Assembly (NCBI GenBank): GCA_964427895.1
Contig: CAYRUZ010000030.1
Coordinates: 1 to 7,454, forward strand
DNA length: 7,454 nucleotides
Source: CAYRUZ01 sp964427895
GTDB taxonomy: Bacteria > Patescibacteriota > Gracilibacteria > Peribacterales > Peribacteraceae
Direction of reading: 5' to 3'
Of this stretch, positions 1 through 6,781 are shown piece by piece. The notes under the pieces were generated by a model. That model was given only the letters and a program-made list of their open reading frames with translations, did no database searches and was not told where the DNA came from. Numbering within the stretch: the first letter of the stretch is position 1; every line of letters starts with the position of its first letter. Made by a program: the position numbers and the translations under genes.

Positions 1-2380
1 GATGCTGCAGGTCCGCATTGATTCTCGTGATCAATTCGTCGCGGCGCGCTGTGCGGGCATCATCCGGAAGGTCCGCGACGCCTTCAACGAGACGCGCAAG
101 TTCCCGCGCGTCGGATGCGAGCGGATTCCTGTTGAGGTAGCGCACGAGGTTGTTGGCGGCAGATTGGATCTTCGCCTCGGCGACGTCCGGCTTTTTCTTC
201 GGCGACGGGACGGACTTGAGTGCCAGCGTGATGCCGCCGTCGCCGTCCGGTGAAAGCATGTGGTGATCGAGACGGGGATTGAGCTCCGCGATCGCGCGAT
301 CGCGGGCGGCAGACAACTGGGGCGGCGGCGTCTGACCGACCGCGTCGATGAGGGGCTGGAGCTTGGTCGACGTCGCACCCGTCGGATTGGCGTTCAACTC
401 CGTCAGCAGTTCGGTACCGGCAGCGACGATGGCATTCTCGCGCTCGACATCGGCCCTCACGCGGATGTCGATGATGTCGCCCGTCGTCGACGGGATGATG
501 GTGAAATCCGTGAGGGCGGCATTGAGGCGCGCAAGCAGCGTCGCGAGAACGGCCGCACGACGCGCATCCGGGAATGCGTTGAATGCTGGAGTGAAATCGC
601 GTTCTGTGATTTGCCGGGCAATCCGCCCGTTACCCGCATTGAGCTCGGCGACGATGGCGTCACCGGCATCGTTGAGCGCCTTCTGACGCTTCTCTTCCTC
701 GATTTCCTCGGTGCTTCGCACGATGTATTCGCCGGCGTCGTTCTGGACCACTTGATGCCGGGTCAACTGGGCGCGCAGGTTGCGAATGAGCGCCGCGAGA
801 ATGGCGGGGTTCGCGTCTGCCTGTGCCTCGGCAAGCATCGTGTTGGCGGCATCCGTATTGGCGGTGTCGGACGCATTGAGCGCCGCAACAGTGGCCGCCA
901 AACGGCGCTTCGCTTCGGCGATCCGCTCCTCGCGTTGCACGTCCTCCAGCGACCGGACCCTCACTTTCGTGGCACCGTCGGGCTGGAGACGATGGTGGGC
1001 GAGTTGCGCGTTGAGTTCACGAACGAGGCGGTCGCGCAGAGCGGCCTGTTCTGCGGCGGGGTGTTTCGCGATGGCCTTGTTGATGTCTTTCTGCTCGAGA
1101 TCGCCATCCGAGGATGGATCTGCATTCAGCTGCAGCGCGGCAGCGATCGCTGCCTGTACGCGCGCTTCGAGGTCGCGACGGGTGGCGGCCCGCTCGGTAT
1201 CCACCTTCGCGCTGGTGCGCCACAGGCGGAGGAAGACGCCGTCCTGCTTGTCGTCACGGTCATCCACCTCAAGTACTTCGGCGCTGGTGTCTCCCTGGAG
1301 ATGAATCGTCGGTTTAGTCGGATCTGTGACGTCGATGATGGCGTGGCGATCGTCGGACAGGCTGCGCAGATAGACCTTCTTCCCGCTGCCGTCATCGCCG
1401 ACAGGTGCGGAGATGGCGTACTCGCGGTCGTCGGCACCGTCGGCCCCGCCGATGACGATACGCTTGCCCGGCTGCAATTTGGGCAGGAGCGTGATGCGCA
1501 CCTTCGCGGGTTCCGCGAGGAATTCGCGATTGAGCGCCTCCTGTTCGGCGAAGTGCCGCGCGATGAGCGCCGTGTCTTTGGTCGCCCCGAAGAGGCCGTC
1601 TCTTCCACGGACCTTTCCGGCCAATTCCTGGAGCACCTTGGCGATCGGCTTCTTGCCTTTCTTGCGCGCGATTTTGGCGATGATGGCATTGAGTTTTGCC
1701 GTTTTGCCCCGGGAGTTCTCCAGGAGGGCGACGTCGAGCGTCTCGGCGCAGGACGGATCCTGCTCGATGAGCATCCGGCGCAAATCATGGTCGGCGTCCG
1801 CGATCTCCGCGGAACGCTTGCCGGCGTCCGTCTGCGCGAGATCGGCATTCGCCTTCGTCTCCAGCGCCTGTAGACGGTCGATCTTCTTGTTCTCTTTGGC
1901 GAATACTTTGTCCAAGCTCCTAAGGTTCGACTTGAGACCCTTGAGTTCCGTGAGGAAGTCTCGCTGGTCGTTGATGTACGTTCGCAGATGCCCGATGGTC
2001 TCGCGGCAGACCTGCGCTTTCATCTTCAAAAAGAGAAATTTGTCCTCGGCTTGGGACCCTATGACACCGATGCGCTTGTACGCCCTGTCCTTCATCGCGG
2101 TGAGCGAATCCTTGTATTCCTTCACGCGCTTCTTCACCTGGCTGTCCACCGCGCCCTCGAGCACGCGGTCGAATTCCGCGTCCGGATCGCCGCGCCCGAA
2201 CCACGACTTGATGGTCGTCCACATGCCCACATCCACCCTTTGAATCTTGTCCAAGGCACGGCGCTCGCGCTCCTTGATTTTCCGTTCCGGCGCTTGAGGC
2301 GGGGCAACGCGCGTGCCGTCTGCACGTTCGTTCATTTCCTTGAGCAGATCGTCGTCACTGCGTGGGGCGCTGGTACTCAT
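1..2380 (-). CDS. Large repeat protein of unknown function, 3' end beyond the window
   Basis: I do not recognise this protein. From the ATG at 2380 the minus frame stays open for 793 codons to the left edge without a stop, so only the N-terminal part is present. No signal peptide or membrane segment is visible, so it is probably cytoplasmic. Residues 1-290 are charged and helix-prone, with Lys/Glu-rich stretches around 80-100, 110-180 and 230-290 that could form coiled coils. Residues about 292-400 look beta-rich, with alternating hydrophobics such as KRIVIGG and KKVYLRSL and many Asp/Gly turns. From residue 404 onward there are tandem helical repeats of 79-84 residues. There is no good Shine-Dalgarno site before the ATG; a promoter about 20 bases upstream would give a very short leader. 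The plus strand opposite is also open (260-1873), but it is codon-aligned antisense and Arg-rich, as expected for a shadow. The reading frame is secure; the function is unknown. Confidence 0.85.
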   Translation of the reverse strand, partial: MSTSAPRSDDDLLKEMNERADGTRVAPPQAPERKIKERERRALDKIQRVDVGMWTTIKSWFGRGDPDAEFDRVLEGAVDSQVKKRVKEYKDSLTAMKDRAYKRIGVIGSQAEDKFLFLKMKAQVCRETIGHLRTYINDQRDFLTELKGLKSNLRSLDKVFAKENKKIDRLQALETKANADLAQTDAGKRSAEIADADHDLRRMLIEQDPSCAETLDVALLENSRGKTAKLNAIIAKIARKKGKKPIAKVLQELAGKVRGRDGLFGATKDTALIARHFAEQEALNREFLAEPAKVRITLLPKLQPGKRIVIGGADGADDREYAISAPVGDDGSGKKVYLRSLSDDRHAIIDVTDPTKPTIHLQGDTSAEVLEVDDRDDKQDGVFLRLWRTSAKVDTERAATRRDLEARVQAAIAAALQLNADPSSDGDLEQKDINKAIAKHPAAEQAALRDRLVRELNAQLAHHRLQPDGATKVRVRSLEDVQREERIAEAKRRLAATVAALNASDTANTDAANTMLAEAQADANPAILAALIRNLRAQLTRHQVVQNDAGEYIVRSTEEIEEEKRQKALNDAGDAIVAELNAGNGRIARQITERDFTPAFNAFPDARRAAVLATLLARLNAALTDFTIIPSTTGDIIDIRVRADVERENAIVAAGTELLTELNANPTGATSTKLQPLIDAVGQTPPPQLSAARDRAIAELNPRLDHHMLSPDGDGGITLALKSVPSPKKKPDVAEAKIQSAANNLVRYLNRNPLASDARELARLVEGVADLPDDARTARRDELITRINADLQH
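2..1171 (-). repeat. Tandem ~83-residue protein repeats (4 full units plus a partial fifth)
   Basis: Five units lie end to end inside the minus-strand gene: 923-1171 (residues 404-486, 83 aa), 686-922 (487-565, 79 aa), 434-685 (566-649, 84 aa), 185-433 (650-732, 83 aa) and 2-184 (733-793, cut by the window edge). Each begins with an Ala-rich helix ending in an LNA-type motif (LQLNA, AALNA, AELNA, TELNA, RYLNR). It is followed by a variable segment, a second helix ending in a related motif (ELNAQLAHH, NLRAQLTRH, RLNAALTDF, ELNPRLDHH, RINADLQH), a D/G turn, and a short strand plus charged linker (VRVRSLEDVQREER, YIVRSTEEIEEEKR, IDIRVRADVEREN). The DNA is diverged, so this is an old protein-level repeat and not a recent DNA duplication. 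Unit boundaries were set by eye. Confidence 0.75.
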
Positions 2381-2400
2381 GTGGGTGTGGGTTTCTGATT

Positions 2401-2429
2401 ATTGTAGCGCAAAAGCCGTTCATCGGCAA
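2401..2429 (-). promoter_or_regulatory. Predicted promoter of the repeat-protein gene
   Basis: Read on the minus strand there is a TTGCCG -35 (plus 2424-2429), a 17-base spacer and a TACAAT -10 (plus 2401-2406). Transcription would begin near 2394, about 14 bases before the ATG at 2380, leaving little room for a ribosome binding site, and none is seen. It overlaps the opposing flippase promoter. Confidence 0.5.
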
Positions 2430-2447
2430 TTCTTCGTGCGCTACACT
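2419..2447 (+). promoter_or_regulatory. Predicted promoter of the flippase gene
   Basis: A TACACT -10 lies at 2442-2447, and a weak TTCATC -35 lies at 2419-2424 with a 17-base spacer. The expected transcription start (about 2454) falls right at the GTG start codon at 2455, suggesting a leaderless or near-leaderless mRNA. The -10 context GCGCTACACT closely resembles GCGCTACAAT of the divergent promoter. The -35 match is poor, so confidence is moderate. Confidence 0.4.
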
Positions 2448-2454
2448 CGTCGCC

Positions 2455-3906
2455 GTGAAACTCCGTTCGATCGCCGAATCGACCGCGTGGCAGGTCGCAA
2501 GCCAAGCCGTAATGGCAGGATTGTCGATCATCTCGAGCAAATTCGTCACGCTCGCGCTCACCAAGGAGCTCGCGGGGCACTACAACTCCGCCTACGGGTT
2601 TTTACAGATCTTCGGCATCCTCGCGGACTTCGGCCTGTACGCTGTGGCCGTGCGGGAAATGGCCCGTGCGCATGACAGGTCGCGCGTGCTGGGCGCGATG
2701 ATCGTCCTTCGCGGCGGTATTCTCCTCATGTCGCTGGGCTTGGCGATTAGCATCGCGTGGATCCTGCCACAATCCGCTGGCACGCCGTTCCCATATGCCG
2801 TGATGGTCGCTGCATGCGTGCCCTTGCTGACGTTGATGGCCGGCATGCTGCGCAGCGTTTTCCAGGTGGAGTACCAGCTGCATTACGTGTTCTTCGCCGA
2901 AGTCCTGCAGCGCATCGTGAGCACCTCGCTCATCGGCATGTTCGTCTATCTGGGCTATCGCGGCAGTAGCGAAGTGTGGGTGCTTGAAGCGTTGCTGTGG
3001 AGCGGCGTCGCTGGCGCGGCAGTGTTGCTGCTCATCTCGATCGTGTACAGCTCGCGGTTCGTCCGCCTGCGGCTCACATTGGACCGCGCGCTCATCCTGC
3101 ACATGCTCAAGCTGGCCGCACCATACGGCATCGCCTACCTGTGCATGGCGTTCTACCGCCAAATGGACGTCATGTTCATCACCATGCTCCGCAGCGATTT
3201 CGCCTTGCAGAACGCCTACTACGGCATCGCAGCGCGCGCGAAGGACATGGCCTTCATCCTCCCCACGTTCCTGCTCAATTCGGTCCTCCCATTCTTGAGC
3301 CAACGCGACAGCGAAAGCCCGGCTATCCGCAGCCTGCTTTCTCGCACGCTGTTCATCATCATGTTCATGGGCATCGAGTTTTTCTTGTTCTCGCTGCTCT
3401 GGGCCAAGCCGCTCACACTCTTGCTCTCCACTCCTGCGTACCTCGCCACTCCGCTGCACCCAGGAACCGACCAAGCATTCGCGTTCATGAGCCTCGTCCT
3501 GCTGCTCAACGGTTTCGTGATGTATAGCTTCTACGTCCTGCTCGCGCATGACGATTGGCATCGCCTGACCGCGACGCTCGCCGCCAGCGCCGTCATCTCT
3601 GTGCTGCTGCACTTGTGGCTCGTGCCCCTCTACGGTTTCTTCGGATCGTGCATCGCCCAGATCGTCGTGCACGCACCGCTCATCCTGTTCCTTCTGCCTC
3701 GCGCGCTCCGCCTGCAGCCGATCCACATCACGCGCCGGCAAATACGTTCGCTCGCGTTCCTCAGCCTGCCGTTGGCGCCGATCTTGTGGCTCATGGCGCC
3801 CTATTTGACCACTGGCCCCCTGGTCCTCGGTGGAGGCCTCGTCGTCGGCTGCATCATGCTCGTCCTCGCATGGTTAGGAGATGTCCGCGGGGCCCTAGCC
3901 AAGTAG
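2455..3906 (+). CDS. Polysaccharide/lipid-linked oligosaccharide flippase, Wzx/RfbX type (MOP superfamily)
   Basis: A polytopic inner-membrane protein of 483 residues, the usual length for Wzx/RfbX flippases, which move undecaprenyl-linked glycans across the membrane for O-antigen-like polymers or surface glycans. Hydrophobic segments run through the whole protein, roughly the 12-14 helices of the family. Family-like features include the N-terminal helix with FGLYAVAVRE (residues 59-68), the central YRQMDVMFIT segment (234-243), the YYGIAARAKDM helix (255-265) and NSVLPFLSQ (275-283). The C-terminal third matches the Polysacc_synt_C-like part. The GTG at 2455 is preferred because the family-like sequence begins there (KLRSIAESTAW), whereas the upstream in-frame ATG at 2362 lies inside the divergent gene and adds 31 non-family residues. 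No Shine-Dalgarno site is seen, which fits a leaderless start. No glycosyltransferase or other polysaccharide gene is present in the window, so the substrate cannot be named. Confidence 0.85.
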   Translation: MKLRSIAESTAWQVASQAVMAGLSIISSKFVTLALTKELAGHYNSAYGFLQIFGILADFGLYAVAVREMARAHDRSRVLGAMIVLRGGILLMSLGLAISIAWILPQSAGTPFPYAVMVAACVPLLTLMAGMLRSVFQVEYQLHYVFFAEVLQRIVSTSLIGMFVYLGYRGSSEVWVLEALLWSGVAGAAVLLLISIVYSSRFVRLRLTLDRALILHMLKLAAPYGIAYLCMAFYRQMDVMFITMLRSDFALQNAYYGIAARAKDMAFILPTFLLNSVLPFLSQRDSESPAIRSLLSRTLFIIMFMGIEFFLFSLLWAKPLTLLLSTPAYLATPLHPGTDQAFAFMSLVLLLNGFVMYSFYVLLAHDDWHRLTATLAASAVISVLLHLWLVPLYGFFGSCIAQIVVHAPLILFLLPRALRLQPIHITRRQIRSLAFLSLPLAPILWLMAPYLTTGPLVLGGGLVVGCIMLVLAWLGDVRGALAK

Positions 3907-3910
3907 GCCC

Positions 3911-3940
3911 TTGGCGAAGAAGGCACGGTTGTGCTATACT
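3911..3940 (+). promoter_or_regulatory. Predicted promoter of the Fn3 surface-protein gene
   Basis: TTGGCG at 3911-3916, an 18-base spacer and TATACT at 3935-3940 preceded by TGTGC, giving a TG-extended look. Transcription would start near 3947, about 20 bases before the ATG at 3967. This is the best sigma70-like match on the plus strand of this window and implies that the surface-protein gene can be expressed independently of the flippase gene. Confidence 0.6.
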
Positions 3941-3966
3941 AATAGGAAATTCTCACACAAATACCC

Positions 3967-5277
3967 ATGCGTACCTTCGTTCGCCTTCTCTCGCTTCTCG
4001 CCGTCGTCTCGATGGTGAGCGTCGCGTCTGCCGCGGCCCCCGCGGGCGTGACGGGCATCAAAGCGACGGAGAAAGACGGCCGCGCCGTCGTCACCTGGAA
4101 CGCCGTTCCGGGTGGAAAGATCGCCAAGTACCGCATCTACTACAGCGGCGTTTCGATCATCGGCAACGACGGCGACTACGACGATTACGAGGAGACGAAG
4201 GACAACAAAACGCAATGGACCCTGCAGACCGCTCCGACCAAGGGCACGCTGTACGTCTCCGTCCTCGCCGTGAATGACAAGGGAGAGGAGAGCGAGCTGT
4301 TCACCGAGGAAGCCAAAGTGGTTCTCGGGGGCACGGCGGCACCCGCCGTCTCCAGTTCGTCTTCGTCGGTCGCCACCAGCACCGAACCGTTCAGCGTCGA
4401 TTCCATCAAAGTCGTGAGCGCCACGGGCGTACTCGTCACCTTCAGCCATCAGGTGCTCATTTATCCGGAGGACGTCTCCAGCGCATTCCGTATCACGGAC
4501 GCAAGCGGGGGAACACTCGGCATCCGCCGGTTCGACGTGAAAGACAATACGGTCCTCGTCCACACTGTGCCGCAAGTGCGCGGGGCCATGTACACCCTCC
4601 AGGCAACGGACAAGGTGCATGGCACGGCCAATGCTCCGGGCCCGCAACCGTTGCTGACGATCGATTTTTCGGCTGATCGCCTGACGTTCACAGGACATGA
4701 GACGGGGATCGCGCCGTCCAACAATCTCGCCAACAGTTCTTCCGCCGTGCGGAACCTGAAAATTAAGGTGACTCCGCGCACCGACGGAACGTTCGACGTC
4801 GAAGTGACGTGGACGTCTCCGCTCGCCGGGGAGCCCGTGTCGTACTCCATCTACCAGAGCCGCGACGCCGGCCGCACCTACGGCGAGCCGCAGTCGGTCC
4901 CCGGAGGCACCAACGCCATCCGCATCGAAAAGGTACCGGGCGGCGACTTCGGCGTGTCCGTCCAAGGCGTGCGCGCCGACGGCTCGACCACGCAGAGCGT
5001 GTTCCAGTCGATCCGCCTCTCGGCCACCGGAGTCTCCTCGGCAACAGGGGGTTCCGCGGTCACGGGGAACGTCACGACGTCCGTTTCGAGCAGCTCGGTC
5101 AGCTCCAGCAGCTCCAGCGTGAGCTCGAAGACGACATCCAAACCGACCACGACGACCGTTATTCCGCCGAAGAAGACCCCGCTGACCCAGACGGGTCCGG
5201 AAGCGCTCATCGGCGTGATGCTCACGGGCGCGGGATCCGGCGTGTTCGTCAGCCGCCGCAAGGGCAAGAAAGCCTAA
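3967..5277 (+). CDS. Secreted Fn3/Ig-like surface protein with LPxTG-like C-terminal sorting tail
   Basis: A 436-residue exported protein. Residues 1-22 are a Sec signal peptide (basic start, hydrophobic core, cleavage probably after ASA). Residues about 26-120 form a fibronectin type III-like domain (AVVTWNAV, KYRIYYS, LYVSVLAVND). A Ser-rich linker covers 129-140. Residues about 142-235 resemble a bacterial Ig-like domain of the SbsA/Big_5 type (VLVTFSHQV, then a strand with MYTLQATDKV). Residues about 262-354 form a second Fn3-like domain (DVEVTWTSP, SYSIYQSRDAG, FGVSVQGVRADG). A Ser/Thr-rich stalk follows at 356-399. The tail has LTQTG (406-410) with PEAL, a hydrophobic segment 413-428 and basic RRKGKK (430-435), the layout of a sortase signal with Thr in place of Pro. 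It likely sits on the cell surface for adhesion or as a structural element; the ligand is unknown. The Shine-Dalgarno site is weak. No sortase gene is seen here. Confidence 0.8.
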   Translation: MRTFVRLLSLLAVVSMVSVASAAAPAGVTGIKATEKDGRAVVTWNAVPGGKIAKYRIYYSGVSIIGNDGDYDDYEETKDNKTQWTLQTAPTKGTLYVSVLAVNDKGEESELFTEEAKVVLGGTAAPAVSSSSSSVATSTEPFSVDSIKVVSATGVLVTFSHQVLIYPEDVSSAFRITDASGGTLGIRRFDVKDNTVLVHTVPQVRGAMYTLQATDKVHGTANAPGPQPLLTIDFSADRLTFTGHETGIAPSNNLANSSSAVRNLKIKVTPRTDGTFDVEVTWTSPLAGEPVSYSIYQSRDAGRTYGEPQSVPGGTNAIRIEKVPGGDFGVSVQGVRADGSTTQSVFQSIRLSATGVSSATGGSAVTGNVTTSVSSSSVSSSSSSVSSKTTSKPTTTTVIPPKKTPLTQTGPEALIGVMLTGAGSGVFVSRRKGKKA

Positions 5278-5286
5278 GCTAAAGGA

Positions 5287-5961
5287 ATGCGTCGCTCGCT
5301 GGGGGGATGGATCATCGCGTTTTCCTGCGTCGCGCTCCTGCTCTGGCTGCGCGAGGCCGCACTGCGGCCGGGTGATCGGGCCCGGCTGAATATTTTCCCC
5401 ACGTTACGGGGGGCAAGCGCGCTGCTTACCGCACCCGACGGACGGCGCCTTCTCATCGGCGCCGGAGGTGACGCATCGATCCTTGAGCACCTCGGGCGAG
5501 CGATGCCCCTGCTCGCGCGCACTATCGACGCATTGGTGCTGACGGGCGACACGGAGAGCAAACAGAACGCGGCGATGGCCGTGCTGGAGCGCTACACCGT
5601 CGGCACGCTGATCGTCGCACAGACGGGCGCCGCTGTGCGGGTCGCCCAGCGCAGGGGGACGGCCATTCAGCCGGCGCTCGACGGCCTTACCGTCGACATG
5701 CTCGACGTCCGCGTCACCCTCGGACTGGACCGCCAGGGATTCCCCTCCGCTGCGCGCATCGATGGCGACGCGTCTTCCGCCTTGCTGCTTGCGGATTTTC
5801 CGTCGGACGACGAACGCCGCCTGCTGCTCGGCGGCGGAGACATGCATGCCGATTTCCTCCTCTACAAAGACGGGCGGCAGACGACGGGGGAGCTGCTTGC
5901 TCGCGTGGGTGCACGGCAAATCGTCCGCATGGGAAGCGGCGCATCCTTTGTTTTTCCCTGA
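5287..5961 (+). CDS. Membrane-anchored ComEC-like metallo-beta-lactamase-fold protein lacking metal ligands
   Basis: A 224-residue protein with an N-terminal membrane anchor (residues about 7-21) and a domain that follows the ComEC C-terminal MBL layout. The order is: a strand and loop around LLIGAGGDASIL (55-66), IDALVLTGDTESK (80-92) where active enzymes have LTHxHxDH, VLERYTVGTLIVA (99-111), and ADFLLYKDG with GARQIV (188-213) where ComEC has a VGHHGS-type motif. The zinc-binding His residues are replaced in both places (TGDTESK, KDGRQTT), so hydrolase activity is unlikely. It begins 9 bases after the surface-protein stop, with AAGGA almost touching the ATG, which suggests translational coupling in one operon. 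A long hairpin follows the stop. The protein could be a structural or binding relative of the ComEC domain. Fold assignment rests on motif order by eye, so it is moderately sure; the reading frame is secure. Confidence 0.65.
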   Translation: MRRSLGGWIIAFSCVALLLWLREAALRPGDRARLNIFPTLRGASALLTAPDGRRLLIGAGGDASILEHLGRAMPLLARTIDALVLTGDTESKQNAAMAVLERYTVGTLIVAQTGAAVRVAQRRGTAIQPALDGLTVDMLDVRVTLGLDRQGFPSAARIDGDASSALLLADFPSDDERRLLLGGGDMHADFLLYKDGRQTTGELLARVGARQIVRMGSGASFVFP

Positions 5962-5966
5962 TTTGG

Positions 5967-6015
5967 CCAACAGCGTCCCCGCACCACCACTCGGATGGTG
6001 CGGGGCTGCAGTTGG
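5967..6015. terminator. Long hairpin between convergent genes, probable bidirectional terminator
   Basis: Two 20-base arms (5967-5986 and 5996-6015) pair around a 9-base loop. The inner 10 base pairs (CCCCGCACCA with TGGTGCGGGG) are perfect. Then come a mismatch, three pairs including one G-U, another mismatch, and an outer CCAAC/GTTGG stem. It begins 5 bases after the stop at 5961 and ends 20 bases before the stop of the opposing gene at 6036, the right place for a shared terminator. No T-tract follows on either strand, so it is not a textbook intrinsic terminator. Confidence 0.6.
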
Positions 6016-6035
6016 GACGGTGTGGCGATAACCTG

Positions 6036-6626
6036 TTACTGGTCGGTCGCCAGGTGGTAGAAGCAGAGCTTCTCACCGCACTGGATGATCAGGGTGCCGT
6101 TGTCGGGCGAGAACGAGATTGCGCGGATGTCGGACGTCAGGTCGATCGTCTGGAGGAGAATGTGCCGATCGCGGCCGCGGAGCTTGTAGACCTCGATCCG
6201 GGAGTTGGTCGCGATCGCCATCAGCTCGTCCGCTTCGGAGAAGGCCACCAGCACCTGCCCTTCCGACGTTTTGAGCTGGTGGGTCACCTCTGGCTCGACG
6301 GCCGTGAACTTGCCCTCCTCGTTGAGCTTGCGGACGTAAACGCTACCGTCCAGCACGAGAACGACGATCTTCGAGGTGGGATTCCAGCCGAGGAAGCGAA
6401 CGGTGTCCGAGCTGAAGTCGGTGTACCGGACAGAGTCGACGAACTCACCCTTCATCGTGTGAAGCTGGATGCTCTGCCCGTCGGTCGTCGCCACGAGGCG
6501 ACGGTCGGGGGAGAGCGCGAACTTCTTCGCCTCCATCTCGGTGTTCCCGGGGTTCTCGAACGCGATGGCCGCGACCCCTGCCAGCTTGTTGCCCACGACG
6601 CCCGTCCGGTCCGTTGCAGTGCTCAT
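6036..6626 (-). CDS. Small WD40-like beta-propeller repeat protein (about four blades)
   Basis: A 196-residue, apparently cytoplasmic protein without signal peptide or membrane segment. After about 30 residues it shows four blade-like units. Each has a short strand, a [FV]xFS-type or GW turn, and a strand ending in a V/I-x-V-Y-like pattern: KKFALSPDRRLVATTDG, VRFLGWNPTSKIVVLVLDG then VYVRKL, VLVAFSEADELMAIAT then IEVYKL, and IRAISFSPDNGTLIIQCG then LCFYHL. Four blades is fewer than the usual six to eight, so it may pair with another chain to close a ring. The ATG at 6626 is chosen because AAGGAG sits 5 bases upstream; the GTG at 6632 would overlap that site. The pattern with FLGW and a following DG-containing strand faintly recalls the Vps16 N-terminal region, but this is only a motif impression. 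The neighbouring gene at 6827-7354 appears to be a paralogue. Function unknown. Confidence 0.75.
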   Translation of the reverse strand: MSTATDRTGVVGNKLAGVAAIAFENPGNTEMEAKKFALSPDRRLVATTDGQSIQLHTMKGEFVDSVRYTDFSSDTVRFLGWNPTSKIVVLVLDGSVYVRKLNEEGKFTAVEPEVTHQLKTSEGQVLVAFSEADELMAIATNSRIEVYKLRGRDRHILLQTIDLTSDIRAISFSPDNGTLIIQCGEKLCFYHLATDQ

Positions 6627-6631
6627 ACGCA

Positions 6632-6637
6632 CTCCTT
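6632..6637 (-). promoter_or_regulatory. Ribosome binding site deciding the 6626 start
   Basis: On the minus strand this is AAGGAG, five bases before the ATG at 6626. It is much stronger than the sites of the plus-strand genes and rules out the GTG at 6632 as the start. Confidence 0.75.
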
Positions 6638-6697
6638 AGGTTGTGACTGAGCGGAAAACCCGCCCAATCGGTTACTGAACGCAATCCCATCACCACA

Positions 6698-6709
6698 CTG
6701 TGAAAGAAC
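6698..6709 (-). promoter_or_regulatory. Leader motif copy 1, shared with the upstream paralogue
   Basis: Minus strand GTTCTTTCACAG directly downstream of the predicted -10, about 72 bases before the ATG. A near-identical GTTCTTCACAG (plus 7411-7421) lies before the gene at 6827-7354, also next to a -10-like TAATAC. It may be the transcript 5' end or an operator common to both genes. Confidence 0.35.
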
Positions 6710-6738
6710 TGCATATACTATTATACTACTCTTGTCAA
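6710..6738 (-). promoter_or_regulatory. Predicted promoter of the 6036-6626 gene
   Basis: On the minus strand a perfect TTGACA (plus 6733-6738) is followed at 17 bases by TATGCA (plus 6710-6715), or at 15 bases by TATATG. A perfect TATAAT (plus 6720-6725) lies between them but only 7 bases from the TTGACA, so which -10 is used is unclear. Transcription would give a leader of roughly 75-90 bases, which includes a small GC hairpin (plus 6649-6665). The gene therefore need not depend on its upstream neighbour. Confidence 0.6.
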
Positions 6739-6781
6739 TAGATTACATCGGGCATACGGTGCGGATTTTGGGCATTCCGAA

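Noticed and set aside
1126..1848. 240-codon minus-strand frame, Ser/Arg/Pro-rich
   Set aside because: It lies within the repeat-protein gene in another frame and has the Ser/Arg/Pro composition typical of off-frame GC-rich DNA.
260..1873. 537-codon open frame on the plus strand
   Set aside because: It is codon-aligned antisense to the minus-strand gene, which has the clear tandem repeats and an open frame of 793 codons. The plus product is Arg/Gly/Asp-rich without domain structure, and nothing marks its start.
2602..3741. 379-codon minus-strand frame opposite the flippase
   Set aside because: Its product is an extreme His/Gln/Glu/Asp-rich antisense shadow of a membrane protein; the flippase family match on the plus strand explains the region.
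3890..3910. Imperfect hairpin GGGCC...GGCCC at the flippase stop codon
   Set aside because: The stem is only about seven pairs with a bulge, overlaps the stop codon, abuts the next promoter and has no T-tract, so a terminator call is not supported.
3934..4965. 343-codon minus-strand frame opposite the surface protein
   Set aside because: It is antisense to a gene with signal peptide, Fn3 domains and sorting tail; the shadow has no coherent domains and is Arg/Asp/Val-rich.
5085..5150. Low-complexity Ser-codon tract that might be a DNA repeat
   Set aside because: It is the protein-level Ser/Thr stalk of the surface protein with mixed Ser codons and no fixed DNA unit.
5959..5961. Possible read-through or recoded TGA at the end of the MBL-like gene
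   Set aside because: The frame stays open for about 100 bases after the TGA, which could suggest the Gly-recoded TGA of some related lineages. However, the extension runs straight through the long hairpin, shows no domain, and the TGA at 6827-6829 is also a natural stop followed by a hairpin.
5404..5970. 188-codon minus-strand frame opposite the MBL-like gene
   Set aside because: It has no ribosome binding site or recognisable domain and reaches into the hairpin; the plus frame has an anchor and the MBL-like motif order.
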